Shown here piece after piece: positions 17,088 to 25,101 of a DNA stretch of 45,858 bases (its first letter is position 1; the number at the start of each line of letters is the position of its first letter). The translations under genes were made by a program, and so were the position numbers. The DNA is taken from contig JAQBWV010000020.1 of assembly GCA_027624335.1 (NCBI GenBank), positions 1-45,858 on the forward strand, given 5' to 3'. The notes below the pieces were generated by a model. The model was not told the DNA's origin, ran no database searches, and saw nothing but the letters and a program-made list of their open reading frames with translations. The DNA comes from Planctomycetota bacterium. Lineage in GTDB: Bacteria > Planctomycetota > Planctomycetia > Planctomycetales > Planctomycetaceae.

Positions 17088-18092
17088 TCAATCCGCGTTT
17101 TCCACGACCAGCTCGTCAAAGACGCCCATGCGGCGAAATTTCTGGTAACGGCGCTCGACCAGTTCGTCTGCGGGAATCTGTTTGAGATCCCGAATCGCGG
17201 CGATCAGCGAACCTTTGAGATTCGTTGCCATCTGTCGGTGATTCCGATGAGCGCCACCAAGTGGTTCAGTGATCACTTCGTCGACCACGCCCAGACCAAG
17301 CAGATCGCGAGATGTGAAACGAAGCGCGTGAGCGGCCTTGTCGCGATGCTTGGCGTGTTTCCAAAGAATCCCGGCGCAACCTTCAGGACTGATCACCGAG
17401 TAATAGGCAAACTGAAGGATCGCGATGTGATCTCCAATCCCGATTCCGAGAGCGCCTCCGGATCCACCTTCACCAATGACAACGCAGACGATTGGCGTAT
17501 TGAGGCGAGACATGTCTCGCAGATTGGTGGCAATCAGCCAGGCCTGCCCGCGTTCTTCAGCACCGACTCCTGGATAGGCGCCTGGAGTATCGATGAAACA
17601 GACGATCGGCAGGCCGTGGCGAGCCGCCAGTTCCATCTTGCTGAGAGCTTTTCGGTATCCCTCTGGATGAGCCATCCCGTAGTTGTGTTCGGTGCGTTCA
17701 TCAATGTCGCGACCCTTGTGCTGACCGACGAACATGACTTTCTCGTCGCCCAGCTTTCCGAAACCCGTCAGGATGGCACGGTCATCGCCATAAGCCTTGT
17801 CGCCGTGCAGTTCCACGAACTCGTCGAACACCAGTTCGATGTAGTCGAGCACCTGAGGCCGCTCCGGATGACGGGCAACCTGAACTGTTTCCCATGCGTC
17901 GAGGTTGTCGAACACTTCGCGTTTCATCCTGGTAATCTCGACCCGCATGTTGCGGATCGCGTCTCTGGTGGCAGGTGTTGGATCTGGCCTTGACTCCAGT
18001 TCTTCCAACTGTGATTCCATGCCGAAGATCGACTTCTCGAAAGGAAGCGGCGGAACCGGGATTTTCTTACGGCGAGGTTTAGGGTCAACCAT
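17088..18092 (-). CDS. accA: Acetyl-CoA carboxylase, carboxyltransferase alpha subunit
   Basis: 334 residues, close to the usual 315-330. The crotonase-like core is recognised from FIDTPGAYPGVGAEERGQA, the Gly-rich GEGGSGGALGIG and the SVISPEGCAGILWK block. Along with AccD it transfers the carboxyl group from biotin to acetyl-CoA to make malonyl-CoA, the first committed step of fatty acid synthesis, in the cytoplasm. The coiled-coil N terminus typical of AccA (residues about 18-65) is present. No other acc genes are in the window, which is normal for accA. Identification is secure. Confidence 0.97.
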   Translation of the reverse strand: MVDPKPRRKKIPVPPLPFEKSIFGMESQLEELESRPDPTPATRDAIRNMRVEITRMKREVFDNLDAWETVQVARHPERPQVLDYIELVFDEFVELHGDKAYGDDRAILTGFGKLGDEKVMFVGQHKGRDIDERTEHNYGMAHPEGYRKALSKMELAARHGLPIVCFIDTPGAYPGVGAEERGQAWLIATNLRDMSRLNTPIVCVVIGEGGSGGALGIGIGDHIAILQFAYYSVISPEGCAGILWKHAKHRDKAAHALRFTSRDLLGLGVVDEVITEPLGGAHRNHRQMATNLKGSLIAAIRDLKQIPADELVERRYQKFRRMGVFDELVVENAD

Positions 18093-18219
18093 CAGTGGAA
18101 GTTCTTAAGAATGGGACACGACTCCGCTTCGTCTTTGCGTGGGTCGTATCGAGTTCGTGGATTCTGGCAGGCGGATAAGAGGCATCCCAGCTTGACCGGA
18201 GACGATTTCGGATTGTGAA

Positions 18220-18255
18220 CGTCGCCGCTCGTGGCGTCTACGCAAGGCGGCGACG
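18220..18255 (-). terminator. Hairpin after the kinase gene (possible terminator)
   Basis: CGTCGCCGC at 18220-18228 and GCGGCGACG at 18247-18255 are exact 9-base inverse copies, placed just beyond the minus-strand kinase stop at 18259. The loop is about 18 bases. There is no T-run after the stem, so it may be a transcript-stabilising hairpin and not an intrinsic terminator. Confidence 0.4.
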
Positions 18256-18258
18256 AGG

Positions 18259-19830
18259 TCAATCGAAGTCAGGAAGCTCGGTCATGAATTCCATGCCATC
18301 ATCCTTTGCCGGAACCGGAGGCGGCGGAGTCTTCTGCGGTGTTGGCGGCGGTTGTTGTGCTGGAACCGCATGCTGCTGAGGATGCTGTTGAGTTCCGGGT
18401 GCCACCTGTTGTGGCTGCAACGGCTGCGGTAGTTGCTGCATTGGCATGCCCGGTTGTTGCATTGGCATGCCCGGTTGTTGCATCGGCATGCCCGGTTGTG
18501 GGTATCCCTGCGGCGGCATCCCATAGGGCATCTGTTGAGGCGACATCCCGTACCCTGGCGGCATCGGCATTGGAGCCGACATCATTGGTTGTTGTGGCGG
18601 TCGATTCTTCTTGATCTTCTTCTTTTCTACCGGTTTTGTGTTTCCCTTAGGCGCTGACCCTGCATCGGCTCGCCGTTTTCGCTCAGCAGCCCGCTTCGCT
18701 TCCGCCTGCTTCTGTTCCAGCTGGATGGCTTCATATTCTCGCCGCATCGCTGGATTCCCGTGGATCATTGCCTGGATTCTGGCGTCGGAACGGCTGTCGC
18801 GGCGAGTTCCCATCAGTTCCCGCAATTCATCAGACTGCACCGCGCTGAGATCTCCTCCGGATGCTTCTCTTCGCTTTTGTTCTTCTCTTTCTTTAGCCAC
18901 TTGTTCTTCGTCAACTTCTTCGACTTTAAAGACATTCAGATTCTTGAAGTCCTGTGCCAGTTCATCCATGGACTGATGACGGTCTTTCGGCTTCTTGGCG
19001 AGCATCTTCAGAATGAGGCGATCCATTTCCGGCGTGATACGCTCGTTCAACATCGAAGGCAAAGGCGGCACTGCTGCGATGTGCTTCTTCAGTAAATCCT
19101 GAGGCGTTTCGCCCTTGAACGGGACCGTTCCCGTGAGTGACTCGAAAAACGTGATGCCGAGACTGTAGATGTCCGTTGCTGGTGTCGTCGCCTCTTTCTT
19201 GATGGTCTCCGGAGCCAGGTATGTACGCGTCCCGCGAATCGGACCTTTGCTGCCCCCGAGTAGTTTCCCGATTCCACTGGCCGCTCGCACGGCCAGCGAG
19301 AAGTCAATCAGTCGTACTTCCCCTGCCCGATTCAGCAGGATGTTCTCCGGCTTCAGATCTCGATGTACCCAGCCTTTCCCGTGCATGTGTCCCAGTCCGG
19401 CGCAGATACCTTCTACCAGCTGGCGAAAATTCATGTGTACCAGCTGGGGAGCGGAATGGATGAAGGCTTTCAGGTTCGGTGTCTTGAACAGGTCCATCAG
19501 CAGGTAGCATTCCGTCTTGCGGATCACGACACCGTGATTTCTTATCAGATTTGGATGCTCCATCAGCGAGCCGATCTTTGCTTCCTGTTTCAGCAGTGTC
19601 CTCTCATCGGGATCCTGCATCGAATTCTGGTTCAGCAGCTTCATGGCGAACATCTGATTGCTCTGCTCGTGCATCACCTCCCAGACGGTCGCGGATTTCC
19701 CGGACGCAACGGGCGCTATCAGGATGTAATCATCGATTTTGTTTTTCTGCTGCTGTGGGTCGTCTGACACGGCACTGTTTCCCTGCTTAGCGAATCCCGG
19801 GTGGCTCCCTCTGAGAGCCAGTGAAGTCAT
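18259..19830 (-). CDS. Hanks-type Ser/Thr kinase with Pro/Met/Gln-rich tail and DFS motif
   Basis: 523 residues. The kinase domain spans about 34-310: VASGKSATVW (weak Gly loop, one glycine), FAMKLL with K64, HRDLKPEN at 156-163 and TYLAPE. The magnesium-binding DFG reads DFS (176-178). Aspartate is kept, so activity is possible. Residues about 320-410 are charged and helical (E/K/R-rich). The tail from about 420 is Pro/Met/Gln-rich, with three PGMPMQQ units. There is no transmembrane segment, so it is cytoplasmic. The ATG at 19830 lies 11 bases after the adaptor stop; a GTG at 19770 preceded by AGGGA is an alternative start that still retains the domain. Presumably it is coexpressed with the HlyD-type adaptor. 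Confidence 0.9.
   Translation of the reverse strand: MTSLALRGSHPGFAKQGNSAVSDDPQQQKNKIDDYILIAPVASGKSATVWEVMHEQSNQMFAMKLLNQNSMQDPDERTLLKQEAKIGSLMEHPNLIRNHGVVIRKTECYLLMDLFKTPNLKAFIHSAPQLVHMNFRQLVEGICAGLGHMHGKGWVHRDLKPENILLNRAGEVRLIDFSLAVRAASGIGKLLGGSKGPIRGTRTYLAPETIKKEATTPATDIYSLGITFFESLTGTVPFKGETPQDLLKKHIAAVPPLPSMLNERITPEMDRLILKMLAKKPKDRHQSMDELAQDFKNLNVFKVEEVDEEQVAKEREEQKRREASGGDLSAVQSDELRELMGTRRDSRSDARIQAMIHGNPAMRREYEAIQLEQKQAEAKRAAERKRRADAGSAPKGNTKPVEKKKIKKNRPPQQPMMSAPMPMPPGYGMSPQQMPYGMPPQGYPQPGMPMQQPGMPMQQPGMPMQQLPQPLQPQQVAPGTQQHPQQHAVPAQQPPPTPQKTPPPPVPAKDDGMEFMTELPDFD
18437..18499 (-). repeat. Three tandem 21-base units inside the kinase tail
   Basis: Three adjacent 21-base units at 18437-18457, 18458-18478 and 18479-18499 encode the heptapeptide PGMPMQQ on the minus strand. 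The third unit differs at one base. The near identity at DNA level suggests recent slippage expansion, so copy number may vary between strains. Confidence 0.85.
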
Positions 19831-19841
19831 CGTCGAGTCAG

Positions 19842-20960
19842 CTAGAATCCTGCTGCCCCGGCTTTGCGCGGTTGGGTCGTCGCAGCCGGTCGGACGGATT
19901 GCGCACCACCTGTCGTCGCAGGTCCTCCGGCTGTCGATGCTGACGTCCGGACACTCGTTGGCTGTACCGCAGTCCGATCAGCCAGCGCAACTGATGCAGA
20001 AATGATGACGTGATCATGCTCCGTAAATGGTCCACTCACAAACAGATCCTCTTTTCCGATCTGTCCGTGCAACACGACTGGCACATTCCGGACAACGTTT
20101 TCCCGCAACACCTGCACCACTCGACTGCCGTCCGTCGCAGTCGAAACGGACGAAAGCGGAATTCGTGTCACGGGGTCTTTGGGGACGATTGCAGGATAGA
20201 CGGCCTGTCCCGGCGACAGCTTCCCGCCACTGTTGGGGACTGCAACAACTGCCATAGTCACTGAAACCGCAAGATCCCGTAACCTTTGCTGATCTTCGCT
20301 GACCGGCTCCAAAGCCTGAACCAATCCGACAACGATGACATCCTCAACAGTCAATGTAATCGCCTCGCCTGCATTAACCGCTTTCCGGTCGACAGGAAGT
20401 CGACACACGAGGCTTGTCAGATCTCCGATTGTCACCAGTGGATCGCCCGCCTGAATCACTTGGCCTTCATCCACGTAGACCTTCAACACTGTGGCTTCAT
20501 AAGGTGACCGGAGTGACGTTTGCTCCTTGTCGAACGTGGTCAGTTCAAGCTCGGCCTGAGCGAGGGAAACCTGCGCCTCACCAAGCTGGATCGACTCCGC
20601 CTTTCCGCCGACGCGAGCGACTCGCAACTCGCCTTCAGCAACCATCAGCGCCGCCAACGCTCGCTTGTGAGTCAGCTCAAGCCGCTGATTCTCCACAGCG
20701 ATTAACTCGGTCTGTGGCAGCACTTTTCCGCCGGGCCGCGTGGACAGCGTTCGCACTTTTCCACTGAACGGCGCCGTGATGGTTAACTGCCGCGAAGCCA
20801 CCAGGGAAACTGCGTACTGATAGGCATCTGGCGGCGTCAGACCCACCATTCGCCTTTGAATGACAACCGGCAAAGACCCCGACGCTGGCTGGCCAAACGC
20901 CGCATCTGCCGCCGGAAGCAGGCACACAATCAGGACTGGAATCCATGAGTAACGAGTCAA
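19842..20960 (-). CDS. HlyD/RND-type periplasmic adaptor protein
   Basis: 372 residues. A signal peptide occupies about residues 1-23 (hydrophobic core, AFG-Q). The biotinyl-lipoyl-like half motifs are ITAPFSGKVRTL (first half) and SLRSPYEATVLKVYVDEGQVIQAGDPLVTIGD (second half), separated by a short helical hairpin (about residues 100-150). A beta-barrel domain follows. The C terminus is a low-complexity Thr/Ala/Gly-rich tail. Such proteins link an inner-membrane pump to an outer channel, but no pump is encoded beside it. The start is TTG at 20960, strongly supported by GGAGGA six bases upstream. The downstream kinase begins 11 bases after its stop, so they form an operon. Confidence 0.88.
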   Translation of the reverse strand: MTRYSWIPVLIVCLLPAADAAFGQPASGSLPVVIQRRMVGLTPPDAYQYAVSLVASRQLTITAPFSGKVRTLSTRPGGKVLPQTELIAVENQRLELTHKRALAALMVAEGELRVARVGGKAESIQLGEAQVSLAQAELELTTFDKEQTSLRSPYEATVLKVYVDEGQVIQAGDPLVTIGDLTSLVCRLPVDRKAVNAGEAITLTVEDVIVVGLVQALEPVSEDQQRLRDLAVSVTMAVVAVPNSGGKLSPGQAVYPAIVPKDPVTRIPLSSVSTATDGSRVVQVLRENVVRNVPVVLHGQIGKEDLFVSGPFTEHDHVIISASVALADRTAVQPTSVRTSASTAGGPATTGGAQSVRPAATTQPRKAGAAGF

Positions 20961-21326
20961 CTGAAATCCTCCGCAAAGGTCGTCCGGACCATAGTTTCTG
21001 CGGTGTCTAAGGTATGGGTGCCTGAATCAAGAGTCAACGGGCGATCGGGTCCGCCCTGCCCGACTTCACGCCAACTCATGTCGTGGAAGGTCCATCACGG
21101 ATTCCGAATCGCGAATCGGAAGGCGCACTTGTTCGGCTCTGGATCGTCTCCAACGAGACTGGTTGTGGCAGAATCCTTGTATCCGACTCGTGCAGGCGCA
21201 ATGATCCTGGCTCCTCAATGATTCCACGCAAAGCATTCCCGTAGACCGCCCGCAGCAATCGGTTCCTGCGCATACTTCGGTCGGCTTAACCCACCCGTCT
21301 TTCTTCCAGCAAAAGGATGTTCCACC
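20961..21326. other. Divergent intergenic region
   Basis: The 366 bases lie between the divergently transcribed adaptor gene and the thioredoxin-fold gene. No gene is seen. Strong ribosome binding sites flank it on both sides (GGAGGA for the minus gene, AAAAGGA at 21311-21317 for the plus gene), so both promoters should be inside. I cannot assign them by eye. Confidence 0.4.
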
Positions 21327-22709
21327 TTGTCTCACTTTTTCATGACACGAACAGTGCTGCTGTTGGCCGCCGCTGCTGTGATCTCGTCCAATGCTCAGGC
21401 TGAGACTCGAGAACTGCAATATTCAGGAACGCTGACACAGGTGTCTCGCCGAGGCGACTCCCCAGCTCCGGTCAAGCAGTTCGATCTGTATGCGATTCTT
21501 CGCTCAGTCGATTCTGGCCAGGAATGCTTCCACGTGATTACCGAACGCGGTGGTGGCGGCTGGGCATGGCCGGAACGGTTTGGCCTTGCTGAGATCAATG
21601 GCAAACACCAGCGAACTGGCGGTAGGCCACCGCACGTGTTGCACTTGCATGACGGTGTCAAATATCCGGTGGAGACTCCCCTGCCCTTGTTCGAGTTTGC
21701 TGATCGTCTCGCAGCTGACGCATCATGGACTTCGGGGCGGTTGGAGTATGTCGTCAAACGCTCGACCGAAATTGCGGGCAAGACCTGCTGGCAAGTCGAA
21801 GCGACCGACAACTTCGGGCGACGGCAATCATTCTTTGTCGAACAGAACGGTTCGCTGCTTGTTGCGGCCGAGCGTCGGGTGTTCATGGGGCAGGGAGACG
21901 AGTTCATGCTGCGAGTCTCGCTGTCCGGATCACGAGCGCTCGAAGCGGCTGAGGCGGCGAAGACGCAAGCTGCCATTGGGTTATTGCAAACTCTTCAGAC
22001 CGGACTTGAACGGTCAGAAGGAACCACAAAACCAGAACTATCTGCTTCGCAACTTGAGGCAACATCAAAAGCCCTACCGGAACTGGTCGATCAAACGGAA
22101 GGACTTCCACTGAACAAGCTGGTTATTGCGATGTCTCGTGACGTTACTGCTCAGTCTCAGAGAGCGGGGGACGTCGCCAGCCTGCAGAAGAAATTCGTTG
22201 GGCAGCCGATGCCCGGCTTCAACCTGCCCACGTTGAAAGGCGAGCAACTGGATTCAGCGTCGCTTAAAGGCAGGATTACCGTGCTTCATTTCTGGGAGTA
22301 TCAAGGCGAGCCGCTGGAAGAACCTTACGGACAGGTGGGCTATCTCGATTTTCTGCTCAATCGTCGAGGCCGACTTGGCGTCCACGCAGTCGGAGTCGCG
22401 GTCAACGAAGGTTTCGCAAAGCCTGAGACACAGGCTGCCGCGAAACGATCCGTACGGAAACTTCGAGACTTCATGAATCTGGGATACCCGATCGCGCTCG
22501 ACGGTGGCGACCTGATCAAGCGACTGGGTGACCCCCGCGAGTTGGATGCCAGCCTCCCATTGTGGGTCGTTGTTGGTCCTGACGGAAAGATCGCCGACTA
22601 CCACGTCGGCGTTTTCCCGATCAACCCGGACGAGGGCTTGCGCGACCTGGACGCTGTCATCGTTAAACTGATTCGCGACCAACGCTCAGCTGACTCGCCT
22701 GATAAATAG
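21327..22709 (+). CDS. Exported protein with cysteine-less thioredoxin-fold domain
   Basis: 460 residues. Residues 1-25 are a signal peptide ending NAQA-E. Residues about 27-200 form a domain I do not recognise (beta-rich, with a WAWPERFGLAEI stretch). Residues about 200-285 are helical. Residues about 288-450 are a TlpA/redoxin-like domain (VGQPMPGFNLPTLKGEQLDSASLKGR... type layout, then ITVLHFWEY and LPLWVVVGPDGKI). Where TlpA has WCXXC, this protein has WEYQGEP (323-329), so both redox cysteines are missing and it cannot be a thiol oxidoreductase by the usual mechanism. TTG at 21327 has AAAAGGA ten bases upstream; an ATG at 21342 is an alternative start without a site. It ends 33 bases from the converging hydrolase gene. 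Confidence 0.85.
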   Translation: MSHFFMTRTVLLLAAAAVISSNAQAETRELQYSGTLTQVSRRGDSPAPVKQFDLYAILRSVDSGQECFHVITERGGGGWAWPERFGLAEINGKHQRTGGRPPHVLHLHDGVKYPVETPLPLFEFADRLAADASWTSGRLEYVVKRSTEIAGKTCWQVEATDNFGRRQSFFVEQNGSLLVAAERRVFMGQGDEFMLRVSLSGSRALEAAEAAKTQAAIGLLQTLQTGLERSEGTTKPELSASQLEATSKALPELVDQTEGLPLNKLVIAMSRDVTAQSQRAGDVASLQKKFVGQPMPGFNLPTLKGEQLDSASLKGRITVLHFWEYQGEPLEEPYGQVGYLDFLLNRRGRLGVHAVGVAVNEGFAKPETQAAAKRSVRKLRDFMNLGYPIALDGGDLIKRLGDPRELDASLPLWVVVGPDGKIADYHVGVFPINPDEGLRDLDAVIVKLIRDQRSADSPDK

Positions 22710-22742
22710 CCGGTCGGAATTGGCAAACGGTTCACACGCGAA

Positions 22743-23438
22743 TCACTGACAAAAAACACATCGTCGAATCTTTGAGAAGCAGCTCGCTGTGCATATCTTC
22801 GTGCTCTGCCATACGTGGCCGTACCAGGAAGTTGCGGACTCAGTCTGAACTGTCGGGGCGACCACGCGCACGGTCTGGCTTTGCGAATACAGATCGTGAA
22901 GCGTGATGCCTTTGACAAGGCTGGCCGGTGACACCTTCGCAGGATTCTCAACGTTGATGACTCCGCACTTGTCGAGAGCTTCCGACACGTACTCGGCGCA
23001 GTGAACTCCGTCGCCTCTTTCTCCCGATAGGTGGTGCGAGACCGCGTAAGGGCGACCGAGTTGATCGTCAAGCCATGCTTCAAACTGTTTCTGTCGACCG
23101 GCGTTCATGGTACCCGCCGGCTGAAACACGTGAAGCTCATCAGGACTTTGAGTCCGCAGGTAGTTTTCAAGAGTCTGACACCGCACGCCCACTCCATTCG
23201 CAGCGTCATAGACGAACGGTCGCCCGTTGCGAAGCACGACGGCGGCCACATGAGTAAACGGGCTCTGAGTGTAGACCCGAACGGCGAGACAGTCGCCTTC
23301 TGAAACAAGCAACGTGCCCGTCTGCAGATTCGGCCGAAGTTCCTCAGCGACCGCGCCCAACGATGTGACTTCGACGTTCTCAACCGAAACGCCGGACGGA
23401 CTCGTACCCGCCAGTGCCAGTGCCAGAAGAAAGCTCAT
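22743..23438 (-). CDS. YiiX-like permuted papain-fold (NlpC/P60) hydrolase
   Basis: 231 residues. A short hydrophobic start (about 1-16) suggests export, but a clean cleavage site is not obvious. The circularly permuted NlpC/P60 arrangement is visible: GDCLAV, then THVAAVV with the catalytic histidine H63, FVYDAANGVGV, and HCAEYVSEAL with the catalytic cysteine C147 late in the chain. In this permuted order histidine precedes cysteine. Relatives include YiiX/YebB proteins that are thought to cleave amide or ester bonds in peptides or lipids. AGGAGG lies seven bases upstream of the ATG. The C terminus is rich in cysteine (IRRCVFCQ). The substrate is unknown. Confidence 0.82.
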   Translation of the reverse strand: MSFLLALALAGTSPSGVSVENVEVTSLGAVAEELRPNLQTGTLLVSEGDCLAVRVYTQSPFTHVAAVVLRNGRPFVYDAANGVGVRCQTLENYLRTQSPDELHVFQPAGTMNAGRQKQFEAWLDDQLGRPYAVSHHLSGERGDGVHCAEYVSEALDKCGVINVENPAKVSPASLVKGITLHDLYSQSQTVRVVAPTVQTESATSWYGHVWQSTKICTASCFSKIRRCVFCQ

Positions 23439-23682
23439 GCGGAGGCCTCCTGTTTTATCTCTTCACAATAATCAAACGCTGATCCGCCACGCATCTGAAG
23501 TCTCAAGCGAGATTCCAGAACCCCGGGCAACGGATTGAAGCTGACACGGATCTATGGAACAAGATGAACTTTTCGTTGGGCGCCGAGCGAAATGATGAAT
23601 CCAGGGCCTTGCGGGAACATCAGTTCGCAGCGTGCGTCTCACTCACTCGACGGCATGGGTCACCAATTAATTCGGATCCGCC

Positions 23683-23715
23683 TTCAAAATCAAAGAGACT
23701 CTGAAACGGAGTCTC
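23683..23715 (-). terminator. Intrinsic terminator overlapping the end of the methyltransferase gene
   Basis: On the minus strand, GAGACTC (23715-23709), a 7-base loop and GAGTCTC (23701-23695) form a perfect 7-base stem, followed by TTTGATTTT. The stem includes the last codons and the stop (TGA at 23692-23690) of the RsmC-like gene. The position and T-rich tail favour an intrinsic terminator. Confidence 0.55.
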
Positions 23716-24856
23716 GCTGAGTCGCCTTGACGACGAAATAGCCACGAATTTCGAGAACGCTGACTTCGTCGAACACTTCTACGAAGCGATCCGCAAACCA
23801 CTCGGGTTGTTTCGTCACAAAATGTGTTCTGCCACCCGGTCGAAGCCCGGTCAGGGCGGCTCGCACGAATATTTCCGCGATCCGGAAATTCGAAAAGTAA
23901 GGTGGATTCGCCAGCGCGAGGTCGAAAACTCCGGTTTCCTCACAGCGGCCAGCGGCCTCAAGTTGAGTTGTGAACCGAGCGATGTCGTTCTTCCTGGCCC
24001 CCATCGCCGCACACTGAACCGCTCGAGCGTTTGCGTCCATTGCACAAACTTGCACGTTTTCGGCTCGCAAAGCGGCAGCGAATCCGACACTTCCGTTTCC
24101 ACAGCCAATATCCAGCACACGAAAGCCTTCCTGAACCGCTTCCCCTGCCCTCGCTCCGTCGACGATCGTCAACGAGTCGATCAGCGCTCTCGCTCCGTTA
24201 TCCATGCGACGATGACTGAAGACCACTGGCCGACTGCAGGCGTGAATCAGTCGCTCACCATCGCGGAAAGCGAACCAGCAACTGAAGTCCTTGATCTTCT
24301 TCACGGGCTTCGGACGACTGCCAATGTAGAGTCGCCCCTTCGCAGTTTTGCGGTTCGTGACCTTCTGAAACGATGCCTTCATCTGCTCGTGCAGCCAGTG
24401 ATCATGGACGTTGTCTGATGACGCAAACAGTCGCCCCTCGGGCGTCAGTCTTTGAACCATCTGCTGCAGGTATTCCCGTGCCAGTTCACTTTCGCCCTTG
24501 GCCGGAAACGGCGCCGCCGCGACATCGACAGTGCTTTCGGGAAGGTCCGGTAGGCAGGTGATCTCAAGATTCTCGATGCCCTCGTGTCGTTCGCGAGCGG
24601 AATCAGCAAGGAACATGTCCAGGAAGTTGCACACGACCTTCGCGTTTGGATGCTGGCTCGCGATCGCCGCCGCCGCCTGCGCTCCGGCGTTCGACGTCAG
24701 GAGAACTCGCTCTCCGACAATTTCGTCGGCGGCGTCCATGAGATACTGTTCGACCGGACGTGGGGGTTTTGTCCAGCCTGGAAATTCTCCTTCCGACTCG
24801 GTTCGGTCGACAGGCTTCGAACGGCTGGATTTCGTCTTGCTCTTCGCGGCCAACAC
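23690..24856 (-). CDS. RsmC/RlmG-like rRNA guanine-N2 methyltransferase
   Basis: 388 residues. The C-terminal half is a class I SAM-dependent methyltransferase: VLDIGCGNGSVG (Gly motif at 251-255), DANARAV (acidic end of strand 2) and NPPY at 317-320, the motif of N-methyltransferases that act on bases. The N-terminal half (about 30-190) looks like a degenerate copy of the same fold, as in RsmC and RlmG, which methylate 16S G1207 or 23S G1835. Which one it is cannot be settled by eye. The start is GTG at 24856 or TTG at 24853; GGGAG fits the spacing for the latter better. It is divergent from the VWA gene across a 245-base gap. Confidence 0.85.
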   Translation of the reverse strand: MLAAKSKTKSSRSKPVDRTESEGEFPGWTKPPRPVEQYLMDAADEIVGERVLLTSNAGAQAAAAIASQHPNAKVVCNFLDMFLADSARERHEGIENLEITCLPDLPESTVDVAAAPFPAKGESELAREYLQQMVQRLTPEGRLFASSDNVHDHWLHEQMKASFQKVTNRKTAKGRLYIGSRPKPVKKIKDFSCWFAFRDGERLIHACSRPVVFSHRRMDNGARALIDSLTIVDGARAGEAVQEGFRVLDIGCGNGSVGFAAALRAENVQVCAMDANARAVQCAAMGARKNDIARFTTQLEAAGRCEETGVFDLALANPPYFSNFRIAEIFVRAALTGLRPGGRTHFVTKQPEWFADRFVEVFDEVSVLEIRGYFVVKATQRDSVSESL

Positions 24857-25101
24857 GGACTCCCGATTTGTTCTGAAAGTGGAGATAACAATTCGTTATT
24901 GTTTCGACCAGGATGATCGACAGGCGGCAAGGTACGCTTCCGACCCCGCACGGGTTATCGTCAACTGTGATGAGTGAATCAAGGAGCCACTCGTCGACAG
25001 CGAATCTCGACACACTGGGGCAGAAACATTTCGTCGAGGCGTCTGATAAATTGCGAATGCCGCACACACGTCCGTAGCAACACCTTGTAAACCACACGAG
25101 T

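Noticed and set aside
17052-17993. Plus-strand open frame of about 313 codons opposite accA
   Set aside because: accA on the other strand has full family identity. The plus frame looks like the complement of codon-biased DNA.
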